Origin: Clostridium prolinivorans
Lineage (GTDB): Bacteria; Bacillota; Clostridia; Clostridiales; Clostridiaceae
Assembly (NCBI RefSeq): GCF_004011155.1
Contig: NZ_RJWG01000006.1
Location: 1 to 64,000 of the forward strand
Length of the DNA stretch: 64,000 bases
Direction: 5' to 3'
The notes beneath the pieces were generated by a model. The model ran no database searches. It had not been told where the DNA came from and saw only the letters and a list, made by a program, of their open reading frames with translations. Shown piece after piece: positions 44,762 through 53,129 of this stretch. The position numbers and the translations under genes are program-made. Position 1 is the stretch's first letter, and each line of letters starts with the position of its first letter.

Positions 44762-47512
44762 ATGAAAAAATCAGATGCCATTATATTTAATTATTTATAT
44801 AATAAATGTAAATCTCAGCATAATTTAGATAAAAGCGATATTATAGGTTGTACTACTAAAGAAATTGCTGAAGCTTTAAAGTTACAAAGAACAAATGTAA
44901 GTGCTGCTTTAAACAGACTATGCGAAGAAGGAAAAATTTTAAAAATAAAAGGAAAACCTGTTATATATACTATAAATTCATCATGTGAAAAATCTAATAT
45001 TCAAATTTTAAAGCAAAATAATTTTAAAGTTAATAGAAGTTTTGATAATATTATTGGAGCAAATAAAAGTTTAAAAAAATGTATCCAACAAGCAAAAGCT
45101 GCTATATTATATCCTCCTAATGGTCTTCATACCTTGCTTTTAGGTCCTACTGGAGTAGGAAAAACTATGTTTGCAGAATTAATGTATAATTTTGCTATAG
45201 AAAAAGGAGTTATAAAATCTAATGCTCCTTTTGTTTCATTTAATTGTGCAGATTATGCCAATAATCCTCAACTTTTATTAGCTCACCTTTTTGGAAGTAA
45301 AAAAGGAGCTTTTACAGGAGCAGATAGAGATAAAATAGGACTTGTGGATAAAGCTAATGGAGGAATTTTATTTTTAGACGAAATCCATAGATTACCTCCA
45401 GAAGGACAAGAAATGCTTTTTATGCTAATAGATAAAGGAGTTTATACTCCTCTTGGAGATATAGAAAATAAAAAAACAAGTAAAGTCCTTATAATTTCTG
45501 CTACTACAGAAGATGTAGGAAGTTCTTTATTAAATACTTTTACCAGAAGAATACCAATGACAATAAGCATACCTCCTTTGAAAGATAGAACTTTAGAAGA
45601 AAGATTTGAGCTTATTTGTGAGTTCTTTAAAATTGAATCTAAAAGAATAGGTAAAGAAATAACTGTATCAACAAATACAATTAGAAGTTTACTTCTTTAT
45701 AATTGTTCAGGGAACATAGGACAGTTAAAAAGCGATATACAATTAGGCTGTGCTAATGCTTTTTTAAAATTTGTGTCAAAAGGCCAAAAAAAAATAGAAG
45801 TTTACAGTACAGATTTTTCTAATAATGTAAGACAAGGATTAGTATTATATAAACAATATTCTAAAAGTATAGATAAAATTATTAAAGAAGATGCAAAATT
45901 AACTTTTAATTCAAAAGGTACAAAATTAAAAATGGAACATACTGATACTTCTCTTCCTGATAATTTTTATGAAAGTATTGAAAAAAGAATTCAAGAACTT
46001 AAAAATCGAGGTGTAGAAGAAGACGACATCAATTTTACAATATCTTTCGATATAAAAAATTATTTTAATAAATATATTAAAAAATTTGAACAAAAGGTTA
46101 ATAAAGAAGAACTATCTAAAATTGTAGATAATAATATCATTAATATAGTTGAAGACTTTTTAAAAATAGCTTCTCAAGAATTAAAAAGAATTTTCCCTAC
46201 AAAAGTTTTTTATGGATTATGTCTTCATATAAATTCAAGCATTGAACGAATTTTAAACAATAAAAATATAATCAATCATAATTTAGCAGAAATAATACAA
46301 AAGCATGGCCAAGAATATGGATTAGCACTAACTTTAGCTAATAAATTAGAAGAAAAATTCAACATTAAAATTCCAGCTGATGAAATAGGTTTTTTAGCTA
46401 TGTTTTTATGTGTAGATTCTGAAAATGAAGAAAATATAAACAATAAACCTATTATTGTTATAGCCATGCATGGTAGAAACACAGCTTCTTCAATGGCAGA
46501 AGTAACAAATAAATTAGTAGGTGGAAATAATGTATTCGCTTATGATATGAATTTAGATAAAAAACCTCAAGAAGCTTACAGAGAAATTAAAAATTTAATA
46601 ATTACCAATCACCAAGGAGCAGGAGTAATTCTTTTAGTAGATATGGGCTCTTTAAGTATGTTTGGCGAACTTATAGCTGAAGAAACAGGAATAAATATAA
46701 AAGTTATGGATATGGTATCTACTCTTTTAGCTATTGAATGTGCTAGAAAAGCTTTAACAAATAATAATATAGAAGAAATATGCAAAGAAGTAAAACAATC
46801 AATAAATTTTATTAATAATTACAGCATGAGTATAAAAGAAAATTATATACCTAGCAAAGATAATATAATAATAACCACATGCATTACTGGCGAAGGTAGT
46901 GCTATTAAATTAAAAAATATAATTGAAGAAAAAATAAATTTAAATGAAAAAGACATACAAGTAGTTGCTATATCCGCTAGTGATAAAAAAGAAATGTATA
47001 ATACTATAAATATATTATCAAAAGGCAAAAAAATAATAGCAATAGTAGGTACTGTAAATCCTGATATATATGGTATACCATATATATCTACCTCAGAAAT
47101 ATTTTTAGATAGTAATTATACAAGACTTAAAAATATAGTTAATAGAATAAAAACTCCTAAAGATTTTTATAAAGATATTTTCGAGGGATTAGAAAAAGAA
47201 ATGACAGATTTTAATATTCGTGAGTTTGAACCTCTTTGTATAAGATTTATAGATAAAATTAAAGAAACTATTACTAATGATTTAGATATATATATAGTTT
47301 CTGGATTAATATTACATTTAGCTTGTGCTATAGTAAGGTTAATAAATAAAGAAAATGTTAATAAATGCTCAAGATTAGATGAAATAATAAATATATACTC
47401 TAATGAATATATAAATTTAAAAACAGCTTTAAAAGAAATAGAAAATTTTTATAATATAAATTTTTCAGAAGATGAAATCTGTTATATACTTATGATAATA
47501 CTTGGTATATAA
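44762..47512 (+). CDS. LevR/ManR-type sigma-54 PTS operon activator (HTH, AAA+, PRD, EIIA, EIIB, PRD)
   Basis: The protein has 916 residues. An N-terminal HTH (about 25-70: TTKEIAEALKLQRTNVSAAL) is followed by a sigma-54 AAA+ domain with LLGPTGVGKTMF (about 126) and the loop GAFTGA (about 183) that contacts sigma-54. After that come a PTS regulation domain (about 420-550), a mannose-type EIIA-like domain starting IVIAMHGRNTASSMAE (about 563) and an EIIB-like segment (ITTCITGEGSAI). A second PRD lies at about 800-916. Phosphorylation by HPr and the PTS would set its activity according to sugar supply. The target is the operon 200 bp downstream, which has a -24/-12 promoter. Confidence 0.94.
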   Translation: MKKSDAIIFNYLYNKCKSQHNLDKSDIIGCTTKEIAEALKLQRTNVSAALNRLCEEGKILKIKGKPVIYTINSSCEKSNIQILKQNNFKVNRSFDNIIGANKSLKKCIQQAKAAILYPPNGLHTLLLGPTGVGKTMFAELMYNFAIEKGVIKSNAPFVSFNCADYANNPQLLLAHLFGSKKGAFTGADRDKIGLVDKANGGILFLDEIHRLPPEGQEMLFMLIDKGVYTPLGDIENKKTSKVLIISATTEDVGSSLLNTFTRRIPMTISIPPLKDRTLEERFELICEFFKIESKRIGKEITVSTNTIRSLLLYNCSGNIGQLKSDIQLGCANAFLKFVSKGQKKIEVYSTDFSNNVRQGLVLYKQYSKSIDKIIKEDAKLTFNSKGTKLKMEHTDTSLPDNFYESIEKRIQELKNRGVEEDDINFTISFDIKNYFNKYIKKFEQKVNKEELSKIVDNNIINIVEDFLKIASQELKRIFPTKVFYGLCLHINSSIERILNNKNIINHNLAEIIQKHGQEYGLALTLANKLEEKFNIKIPADEIGFLAMFLCVDSENEENINNKPIIVIAMHGRNTASSMAEVTNKLVGGNNVFAYDMNLDKKPQEAYREIKNLIITNHQGAGVILLVDMGSLSMFGELIAEETGINIKVMDMVSTLLAIECARKALTNNNIEEICKEVKQSINFINNYSMSIKENYIPSKDNIIITTCITGEGSAIKLKNIIEEKINLNEKDIQVVAISASDKKEMYNTINILSKGKKIIAIVGTVNPDIYGIPYISTSEIFLDSNYTRLKNIVNRIKTPKDFYKDIFEGLEKEMTDFNIREFEPLCIRFIDKIKETITNDLDIYIVSGLILHLACAIVRLINKENVNKCSRLDEIINIYSNEYINLKTALKEIENFYNINFSEDEICYILMIILGI

Positions 47513-47610
47513 TTATGTGTATATAAAATATTATTTAATCGATTTAAAAAATGTGCATGTGTATAATACTATTTATATACACATGCACATTTTTAATTAT
47601 GTGTATATAA
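47511..47610. promoter_or_regulatory. Candidate upstream activator sites: 16-bp direct repeats
   Basis: AATTATGTGTATATAA occurs perfectly at 47511-47526 and 47595-47610, 84 bp apart, 50-150 bp before the sigma-54 promoter. That distance suits an enhancer bound by the LevR-like protein. Confidence 0.55.
47547..47594 (+). terminator. Terminator of the LevR-type gene (perfect 19-bp stem)
   Basis: AAAAATGTGCATGTGTATA pairs perfectly with 47576-47594 across a 10-nt loop and ends in a T-run. The arm contains TGTGTATA, so the same DNA could also serve as a binding site. Confidence 0.7.
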
Positions 47611-47619
47611 TCATTATAT

Positions 47620-47657
47620 AAAGTACATAATAAATTGTTGAATTTATTATGTACTTT
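47620..47657. promoter_or_regulatory. Perfect 17-bp inverted repeat abutting the sigma-54 promoter
   Basis: AAAGTACATAATAAATT, 4-nt centre GTTG, then the exact complement, ending 3 bp before the -24 element. No T-run follows, so it is an unlikely terminator and more likely a protein-binding site. Confidence 0.5.
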
Positions 47658-47660
47658 ATA

Positions 47661-47678
47661 TTGGCATAAATCTTGCTA
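47661..47678 (+). promoter_or_regulatory. Sigma-54 (-24/-12) promoter of the PTS operon
   Basis: TTGGCATAAATCTTGCTA fits the sigma-54 pattern TTGGCAC-N5-TTGCW, with GG and GC correctly spaced. It lies 48 bp before the IIB start and just after a gene for a GAFTGA-type activator. Confidence 0.88.
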
Positions 47679-47725
47679 CATATATTTAATGAAAAATAAA
47701 CTTATAATAGGAGGAGGAATTATTT

Positions 47726-48031
47726 ATGAATATTTTATTAGCATGTGCATCAGGAATGTCTACAAGCTTAGTAGTGAAAAAAATGGAGGAAGCAGCTAAA
47801 CAAAAGGGAATTGATTGTAAAATTTGGGCAGTATCTCAAGATGTAGTTGAAGAAGAAATGAAAAATGCAGATGTGGTATTAATAGGACCACAAATGAGAT
47901 TTTTAAAAGGTAAATTAGAATCTAAGGCTACAGAACTTGGCATTAAATTGGACGTAATTAAACCTATGGATTATGGAAGATGTGATGGCAAAGCAATATT
48001 AAATATGGCTTTATCTATGCTTGAAAAATAA
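47726..48031 (+). CDS. PTS lactose/cellobiose-family EIIB
   Basis: The protein has 101 residues. ILLACASGMSTSLVVKKM carries the phosphorylated cysteine (C7), as in CelA/ChbB proteins. It passes phosphate from EIIA to the incoming sugar at EIIC. It is the first gene of the operon IIB-IIC-IIA-GH1. ATG after AGGAGGAGG. Confidence 0.95.
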   Translation: MNILLACASGMSTSLVVKKMEEAAKQKGIDCKIWAVSQDVVEEEMKNADVVLIGPQMRFLKGKLESKATELGIKLDVIKPMDYGRCDGKAILNMALSMLEK

Positions 48032-48064
48032 AAATTCAAAAATCAAAAAGGAGTGTTTAATTTG

Positions 48065-49378
48065 ATGGATAAAATTATGAATTTTTTAGATAAGTACATG
48101 ATGCCTATAGCTGATAAATTAAATAACAATAAATATTTAACAGCTTTAAGAGAAGGCTTTATGTTAAGCTTACCATTAATTATATTTGGATCAGTTTTTG
48201 TAGTTATATCAAATTTACCTTATCTAGATAAAATTTTTGGACAAGATGGTGTAAATCAATTAAAAAATTTATTAGGTGCAGCATCTAATTCTACTTTATC
48301 AATAATGACGTTATTTGTAATATTTGGTATAGGTTATAGTTTGTGTAAACAGTATAAAATAGAAGCAATTTATGGCGCTGCTGTTTCACTTGCTTCATTT
48401 ATTATATTAACTCCTACCTTTTTCCAATATGGAAAAAGTACAAAAGAAGTTGTAGATGGAGTAATTCCACTTGACAGACTAGGTGCTAAGGGAATGTTTG
48501 TTGGTATAATTACATCATTTATAGCAGTAGAAATATATAGAAAAATTATACAAAAAAATTGGACAATAAAAATGCCAGCAGGAGTTCCTAGTGCAGTTTC
48601 ACGATCTTTTGCTTCATTAATACCAGCATTTATAACTTTGACTTTTTTTCTTATCATAAGAATTATTTTTACTTTTACCCCATGGGGAAATGTACACGAT
48701 TTTATATATAAAATAATACAAGCTCCTCTTATGTCTTTAGGTTCAAGTTTAGGAGCTACACTTGTTGCAATTTTTCTTACTCAATTATTTTGGTTCTTTG
48801 GATTACACGGACAAATAATAATAAATTCTGTATTAGATCCAATTTGGAGAGCATTATCTTTAGAAAATCTTCAAGCTTATCAAGCAGGAGCTAAACATTT
48901 GCCACATATAGTTAATAAGCAATTTATAGATACATTCACTGTTGGAATGGGTGGAACAGGAATGACATTAGCCGTTTTAATAGGTATATTAATTTTTTCT
49001 AAAAGTAAACAATTAAAAGAAATAAGTAAAGTTGCAACCCCTCCAGGAATATTTAATGTAAATGAACCAGTAATATTTGGTTTACCAATAGTATTAAATC
49101 CAATGATATTAATTCCATGGATGTTAGCACCTATGATTGTAACAGCTTTCACATATTTTGTTATGTCTATTGGTCTTGTACCATTTCCAATAGGAGTTGA
49201 TGTCCCTTGGACAGTTCCAATATTCTTTAGTGGTATACTTGCAACTAATTCTATAGCTGGTGGTATTTTGCAAATTGTTAATCTTATAATTGTTTTAATA
49301 ATTTGGACACCATTTATAATTGCACTTGATAAAAAATATTGTAAACAAGAAAAAGAAGAATCTGAAGACAATAACTAG
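48065..49378 (+). CDS. PTS lactose/cellobiose-family EIIC permease
   Basis: The protein has about 437 residues, with some ten membrane helices and the family motifs ALREGFMLSLPLIIFGS, FWFFGLHGQ and FNVNEPVIFGLPIVLNP. It forms the sugar channel in the membrane. The start is ATG at 48065 or the TTG one codon earlier; the upstream GTG at 48053 lies inside the AAGGAG site and is rejected. The cargo is likely a beta-linked disaccharide or beta-glucoside, given the GH1 gene downstream. Confidence 0.95.
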   Translation: MDKIMNFLDKYMMPIADKLNNNKYLTALREGFMLSLPLIIFGSVFVVISNLPYLDKIFGQDGVNQLKNLLGAASNSTLSIMTLFVIFGIGYSLCKQYKIEAIYGAAVSLASFIILTPTFFQYGKSTKEVVDGVIPLDRLGAKGMFVGIITSFIAVEIYRKIIQKNWTIKMPAGVPSAVSRSFASLIPAFITLTFFLIIRIIFTFTPWGNVHDFIYKIIQAPLMSLGSSLGATLVAIFLTQLFWFFGLHGQIIINSVLDPIWRALSLENLQAYQAGAKHLPHIVNKQFIDTFTVGMGGTGMTLAVLIGILIFSKSKQLKEISKVATPPGIFNVNEPVIFGLPIVLNPMILIPWMLAPMIVTAFTYFVMSIGLVPFPIGVDVPWTVPIFFSGILATNSIAGGILQIVNLIIVLIIWTPFIIALDKKYCKQEKEESEDNN

Positions 49379-49399
49379 AAATTGACGGAGGTTAAAAAT

Positions 49400-49705
49400 A
49401 TGGAAGATATAAATAGCATAGCATTTGAATTAATATTATACGCAGGTAATGGTAGATCAAATGCTATGGAAGCAATACAAGAAGCTAAAAAAGGAAATAT
49501 TGAAAAAGCAGAAGAATTAATTAAAGAAGCTTCTATTGAACTTGGTAAAGCTCATGAATTTCAAACAAAGTTAATTCAATCTGAAGCAAATGGAGAATCT
49601 AATCCAATAAATATATTATTAGTTCACGCTCAAGATCATCTTATGACAGCTATGACTGTTAGAGATTTAGCTGCCGAAATAGTTGAAATTTATAAATTAA
49701 AATAG
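49400..49705 (+). CDS. PTS lactose/cellobiose-family EIIA
   Basis: The protein has 101 residues, all helical. LVHAQDHLMTAM carries the phosphorylated histidine and the conserved aspartate of the LacF/CelC family. The ATG at 49400 has GGAGG 9 nt upstream; an in-frame TTG six codons earlier overlaps that site. It accepts phosphate from HPr and hands it to EIIB. Confidence 0.95.
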   Translation: MEDINSIAFELILYAGNGRSNAMEAIQEAKKGNIEKAEELIKEASIELGKAHEFQTKLIQSEANGESNPINILLVHAQDHLMTAMTVRDLAAEIVEIYKLK

Positions 49706-49716
49706 GAGTGATAGAG

Positions 49717-51108
49717 TTGAATTTAAAATATAAATTCCCTGAAAATTTTTGGTGGGGAAGTGCTGTTTCTGCTACACAAATAGAAGGCGCTTCAAAAGAA
49801 GATGGAAAAGGCTTAAATATATGGGATTACTGGTATGAAAAAGAACCCTATAGATTTTTTGAAGGAATAGGACCAGAAATTACATCTGATTTTTATCACA
49901 GATATAAAGAAGATATAAAACTTATGAAAGAAATAGGTCATAATAGTTTTAGATTTTCTATTTCATGGTCAAGATTAATTCCTAATGGGAATGGAAATTT
50001 AAACGAAAAAGCCATAGATTTTTATAATGATTTAATAAATGAATTATTAAAAAATGATATTGAGCCTTTTATAAACTTATATCATTTTGATATGCCTTTA
50101 GAACTTCAAAATAAAGGCGGCTTTGAAAATAGAGATGTAGTAGATGCATACACAGAATATGCAAAAACTTGTTTTAAGTTATTTGGAGACAGAGTTAAAA
50201 GATGGTTTACATTTAATGAACCTATAGTTCCTGTAGAAGGCGGTTATTTATATGATTTTCATTATCCTAATGTTGTAGATTTTAAGAGAGCTGTTCAAGT
50301 AGCTTATAATACTGTCATAGCTAACGCAAAGGCTATAAAAGAGTTTAAAAAATTAAATATAAAAAAAGGAAAGATAGGTATAATACTTAATTTAACTCCT
50401 TCTTATCCTAGGAGTAATAATCCAGCTGATTTAAAAGCAGCAAATATAGCAGATTTATTTTTTAACAGAAGTTTTTTAGATCCAACTGTTAAAGGAGAAT
50501 ATCCTAAAGAATTAATAGAATTAATAAAAAGTAATAATTTATTACCAATTGTATTTGATGGAGATAAAGATTTAATAAAAAATAATACAGTAGATTTTTT
50601 AGGAATTAATTATTATCAACCTAGAAGAGTTAAAGCAAAAGCTTGTATGCCTAATCCTGAATCTCCACTTTTGCCTGATGATTTTTTTGATAATTACGAA
50701 ATGCCAGGAAGAAAAATGAATGTATATAGAGGTTGGGAAATATATGAAAAAGGAATATATGATATAGCAATAAACTTAAAAGAAAATTACAATAATATTG
50801 AATCATATATTTCTGAAAATGGTATGGGTGTACAAAATGAAGAAAGATTTATAAAAGATGGTATAATTCAAGATGATTACAGAATAGATTTTATAAGAGA
50901 ACATCTTATATGGCTTCATAAAGCAATTGAAGAAGGCTGTAATGTAAAAGGATATCATATGTGGACTTTTATAGATAATTGGTCATGGACTAATGCCTAT
51001 AAAAATAGATATGGATTTATTCAGCTAGATCTAAAAACTCAAAAAAGAATATTTAAAAAAAGTGCTTATTGGATAAAAGAAGTAGCTAAAAATAACGGTT
51101 TTAATTAA
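49717..51108 (+). CDS. GH1 glycosidase, probable 6-phospho-beta-glucosidase
   Basis: The protein has about 463 residues. TFNEP carries the acid/base glutamate and ISENGMG the nucleophile, and FWWGSAVSATQIEGA opens the barrel. WSWTNAYKNRYGF has serine where free-sugar beta-glucosidases have glutamate, which favours phosphorylated substrates. However, the lysine expected seven residues after that serine is Asn, with Lys one position earlier. The start is TTG at 49717, 8 nt after AGGAG. The PTS partners directly upstream support a role in splitting the phosphorylated disaccharide in the cytoplasm. Confidence 0.88.
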   Translation: MNLKYKFPENFWWGSAVSATQIEGASKEDGKGLNIWDYWYEKEPYRFFEGIGPEITSDFYHRYKEDIKLMKEIGHNSFRFSISWSRLIPNGNGNLNEKAIDFYNDLINELLKNDIEPFINLYHFDMPLELQNKGGFENRDVVDAYTEYAKTCFKLFGDRVKRWFTFNEPIVPVEGGYLYDFHYPNVVDFKRAVQVAYNTVIANAKAIKEFKKLNIKKGKIGIILNLTPSYPRSNNPADLKAANIADLFFNRSFLDPTVKGEYPKELIELIKSNNLLPIVFDGDKDLIKNNTVDFLGINYYQPRRVKAKACMPNPESPLLPDDFFDNYEMPGRKMNVYRGWEIYEKGIYDIAINLKENYNNIESYISENGMGVQNEERFIKDGIIQDDYRIDFIREHLIWLHKAIEEGCNVKGYHMWTFIDNWSWTNAYKNRYGFIQLDLKTQKRIFKKSAYWIKEVAKNNGFN

Positions 51109-51130
51109 TTAGTATATTTTTAAACACTTT

Positions 51131-51181
51131 AAATCCCTATAGATTTATTAATTTTTCATTTTTATAAATCTATAGGGATTT
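51131..51181. terminator. Terminator between the PTS operon and the arabinoside operon
   Basis: Perfect stem AAATCCCTATAGATTTAT / ATAAATCTATAGGGATTT, able to act in both directions between convergent operons. Confidence 0.85.
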
Positions 51182-51229
51182 ATTAATTTTTTATAAAATA
51201 TAAAGCTATCTTAATATTATAAAATTATA

Positions 51230-52118
51230 TTAACCCTTAACAGCTCCAGCCGTTATGCCATCAATAAAGTATTTTTGAAAGCACATGAATAATATAAATA
51301 TAGGGAATATTGCAAAAAACGAGCCAACCATAAGTAAATCATAATTGTTACCATATGGTGTTAATAAAGTTTTAAGCCCTATTGGAAGAGTAAATTTTTT
51401 CTGATCTCCTAATACCATAAATGGCCATAATAAGTTATTCCAGCTATTCATTCCATTTAATATTGCCATAGCAGCAAAAGAAGGCTTCATAACTGGCAAA
51501 ATTAATTTAAAAAATATGCCATATTCAGTTGCTCCATCAACTTCCAGCAGCTATAATTTCCTTTGGGACACTTCTTAAGTATTGTCTAAAGAAAAATATA
51601 GTACCTGCATTAGCAATACCTGGAAGAATAATTGCCGAAAAACTATTCATCATACCTAAATCATTAATTAGTGTATATAAAGGAAGTAACAATATTTCAA
51701 AAGGTATCATCATTATTAATAATACACAAATAAATAAAAAATTTTTTCCTTTAAAATCATAAGCTGCAAAACCATATGCTACAAATGCACTTATAAATAA
51801 TGTTAATGTTACCTGTATTATTGTTATAAACATGCTATTTTTAAACCATATAAAATAATCATGATCACCTGTAAAAAGAAATTTAAAGTTATCAAGGCTC
51901 ATTATATTTAAATCAAATTTAAGATTTAAACCATAACGTATTAAACTTTCCCCTGGTTTAAATGCAGATAAAGTTATTGCATAAAAAGGAATCATAATTA
52001 AACAAAATAATCCAATAAAAAATAAGAGGAGTAAAATGCTAAGAACCTTATTTTTTTTCTTTTTATTGCTGGTATTTAACTTAATATTAGTTTTATTAGC
52101 AATACTTACTTTATTCAA
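51230..52118 (-). pseudogene. Frameshifted ABC sugar permease (AraQ/MalG-like)
   Basis: Two reading frames together make one carbohydrate ABC permease. The first (52118-51537) has about four membrane helices and ends PKEIIAAGS-stop; the second continues VDGATEYGIFFKLILPVMK through the end NGMNSWNNLLWPF and a final helix. Removing one base near 51542 restores the EAA loop AAGVDGATEYG, which contacts the ATPase. The shift is not in a homopolymer, so a real mutation is as plausible as a sequencing error. Without the C-terminal half the transporter should fail. It starts at TTG 52118, one base after the previous permease stop. Confidence 0.85.
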
Positions 52119-52119
52119 T

Positions 52120-53016
52120 TTAATCCTCCTCCTTTTTAAACATTCCTGTAAATGTCAATTGAACTAAATTAATTATCATAGCAACACCCAAAAGAACTAT
52201 TCCAACTGCAGCTGCATATCCTAATTTATTTTTTTCAATACCTTGTCTATATAAGTATCCAACTATTGTAAGTCCTATATTTTTAGGTGAATTATTCCCA
52301 TTAAACATCATAAGACTTTCTGTAAACATTGCAAGCCCAGCATATATGCTTATGGTCAAAACATAAATTGTTGTTGGCTTTAAAAGAGGCATTGTAATTG
52401 TTATAAACTGTTGAAATGGAGAAGCACCATCAATAGAAGCTGCTTCATAATATTCATTATCTATACTCTTTAATCCTGATAAAAAATATAACATATTTAC
52501 ACCTGTCCATCTCCAGCAGGCAAGTGCCAATAAAGCAATATAGCTCCACGTAGCATCTTTTAAATATTTATAAGGTCCCATACCAAATATAGAAAATACA
52601 CTATTTAACAAAGATCCTTCCATTTCTCCAAAAATTAAACGAAAAATTGTACCTGCTACTGCAACTGAAGTAAGTGCAGGAAGAAAAAATGCTGATTTAA
52701 AAAATTCTCTTCCTATCATTATTTTGCTATTAATAAGAACAGCAAAAAGCATAGGAAAAGGTATTAAAAGAATTAAAGTTCCAAGCATATATTTAACACT
52801 ATTTAAAACAGCCTGCATGAATACTTTATCTGTTAGAAGTTTTTTAAAATTAGCAAATCCTACCCATTTTGGTGCTTGTCCGAGCATTCTTTCTTGGAAA
52901 CTCATAATAACAGAATTACTAAGAGGATAAAACCAAAATATGATAAATACTATTATAAATGGTGAAACGAATACATAAGGTGCAACCTTTTGAGAATAGA
53001 AAATTTTTTTAAACAT
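52120..53016 (-). CDS. ABC sugar permease (AraP/MalF-like)
   Basis: The protein has about 298 residues with six membrane helices and the EAA loop YYEAASIDGASPFQQFITITMPLL near the C-terminal third. The ATG at 53016 (MFKKIFYSQKVAPYVF) has AAGGAGG 11 nt upstream, and an earlier in-frame start is less well placed. With the neighbouring permease and lipoprotein it would import arabinosides; no ATPase gene is present, so a shared MsmX-type ATPase is expected elsewhere. Confidence 0.92.
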   Translation of the reverse strand: MFKKIFYSQKVAPYVFVSPFIIVFIIFWFYPLSNSVIMSFQERMLGQAPKWVGFANFKKLLTDKVFMQAVLNSVKYMLGTLILLIPFPMLFAVLINSKIMIGREFFKSAFFLPALTSVAVAGTIFRLIFGEMEGSLLNSVFSIFGMGPYKYLKDATWSYIALLALACWRWTGVNMLYFLSGLKSIDNEYYEAASIDGASPFQQFITITMPLLKPTTIYVLTISIYAGLAMFTESLMMFNGNNSPKNIGLTIVGYLYRQGIEKNKLGYAAAVGIVLLGVAMIINLVQLTFTGMFKKEED

Positions 53017-53129
53017 TCCTAATAATGCCTCCTTTTTGATAAAGGAACTGCCATATACCATATTTTTATATAAAATATCGTATATGGCTATTTCTTATCA
53101 TATTTTTTAATAATTTTATAGATGTTAAT

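Noticed and set aside
48880-49371. 163-residue frame antisense to the EIIC gene
   Set aside because: Shadow frame of a well-supported membrane protein gene; no ribosome site or family resemblance.
51230-51499. Independent 89-residue membrane protein gene
   Set aside because: It is the C-terminal part of the frameshifted permease; a one-base correction joins it in frame.
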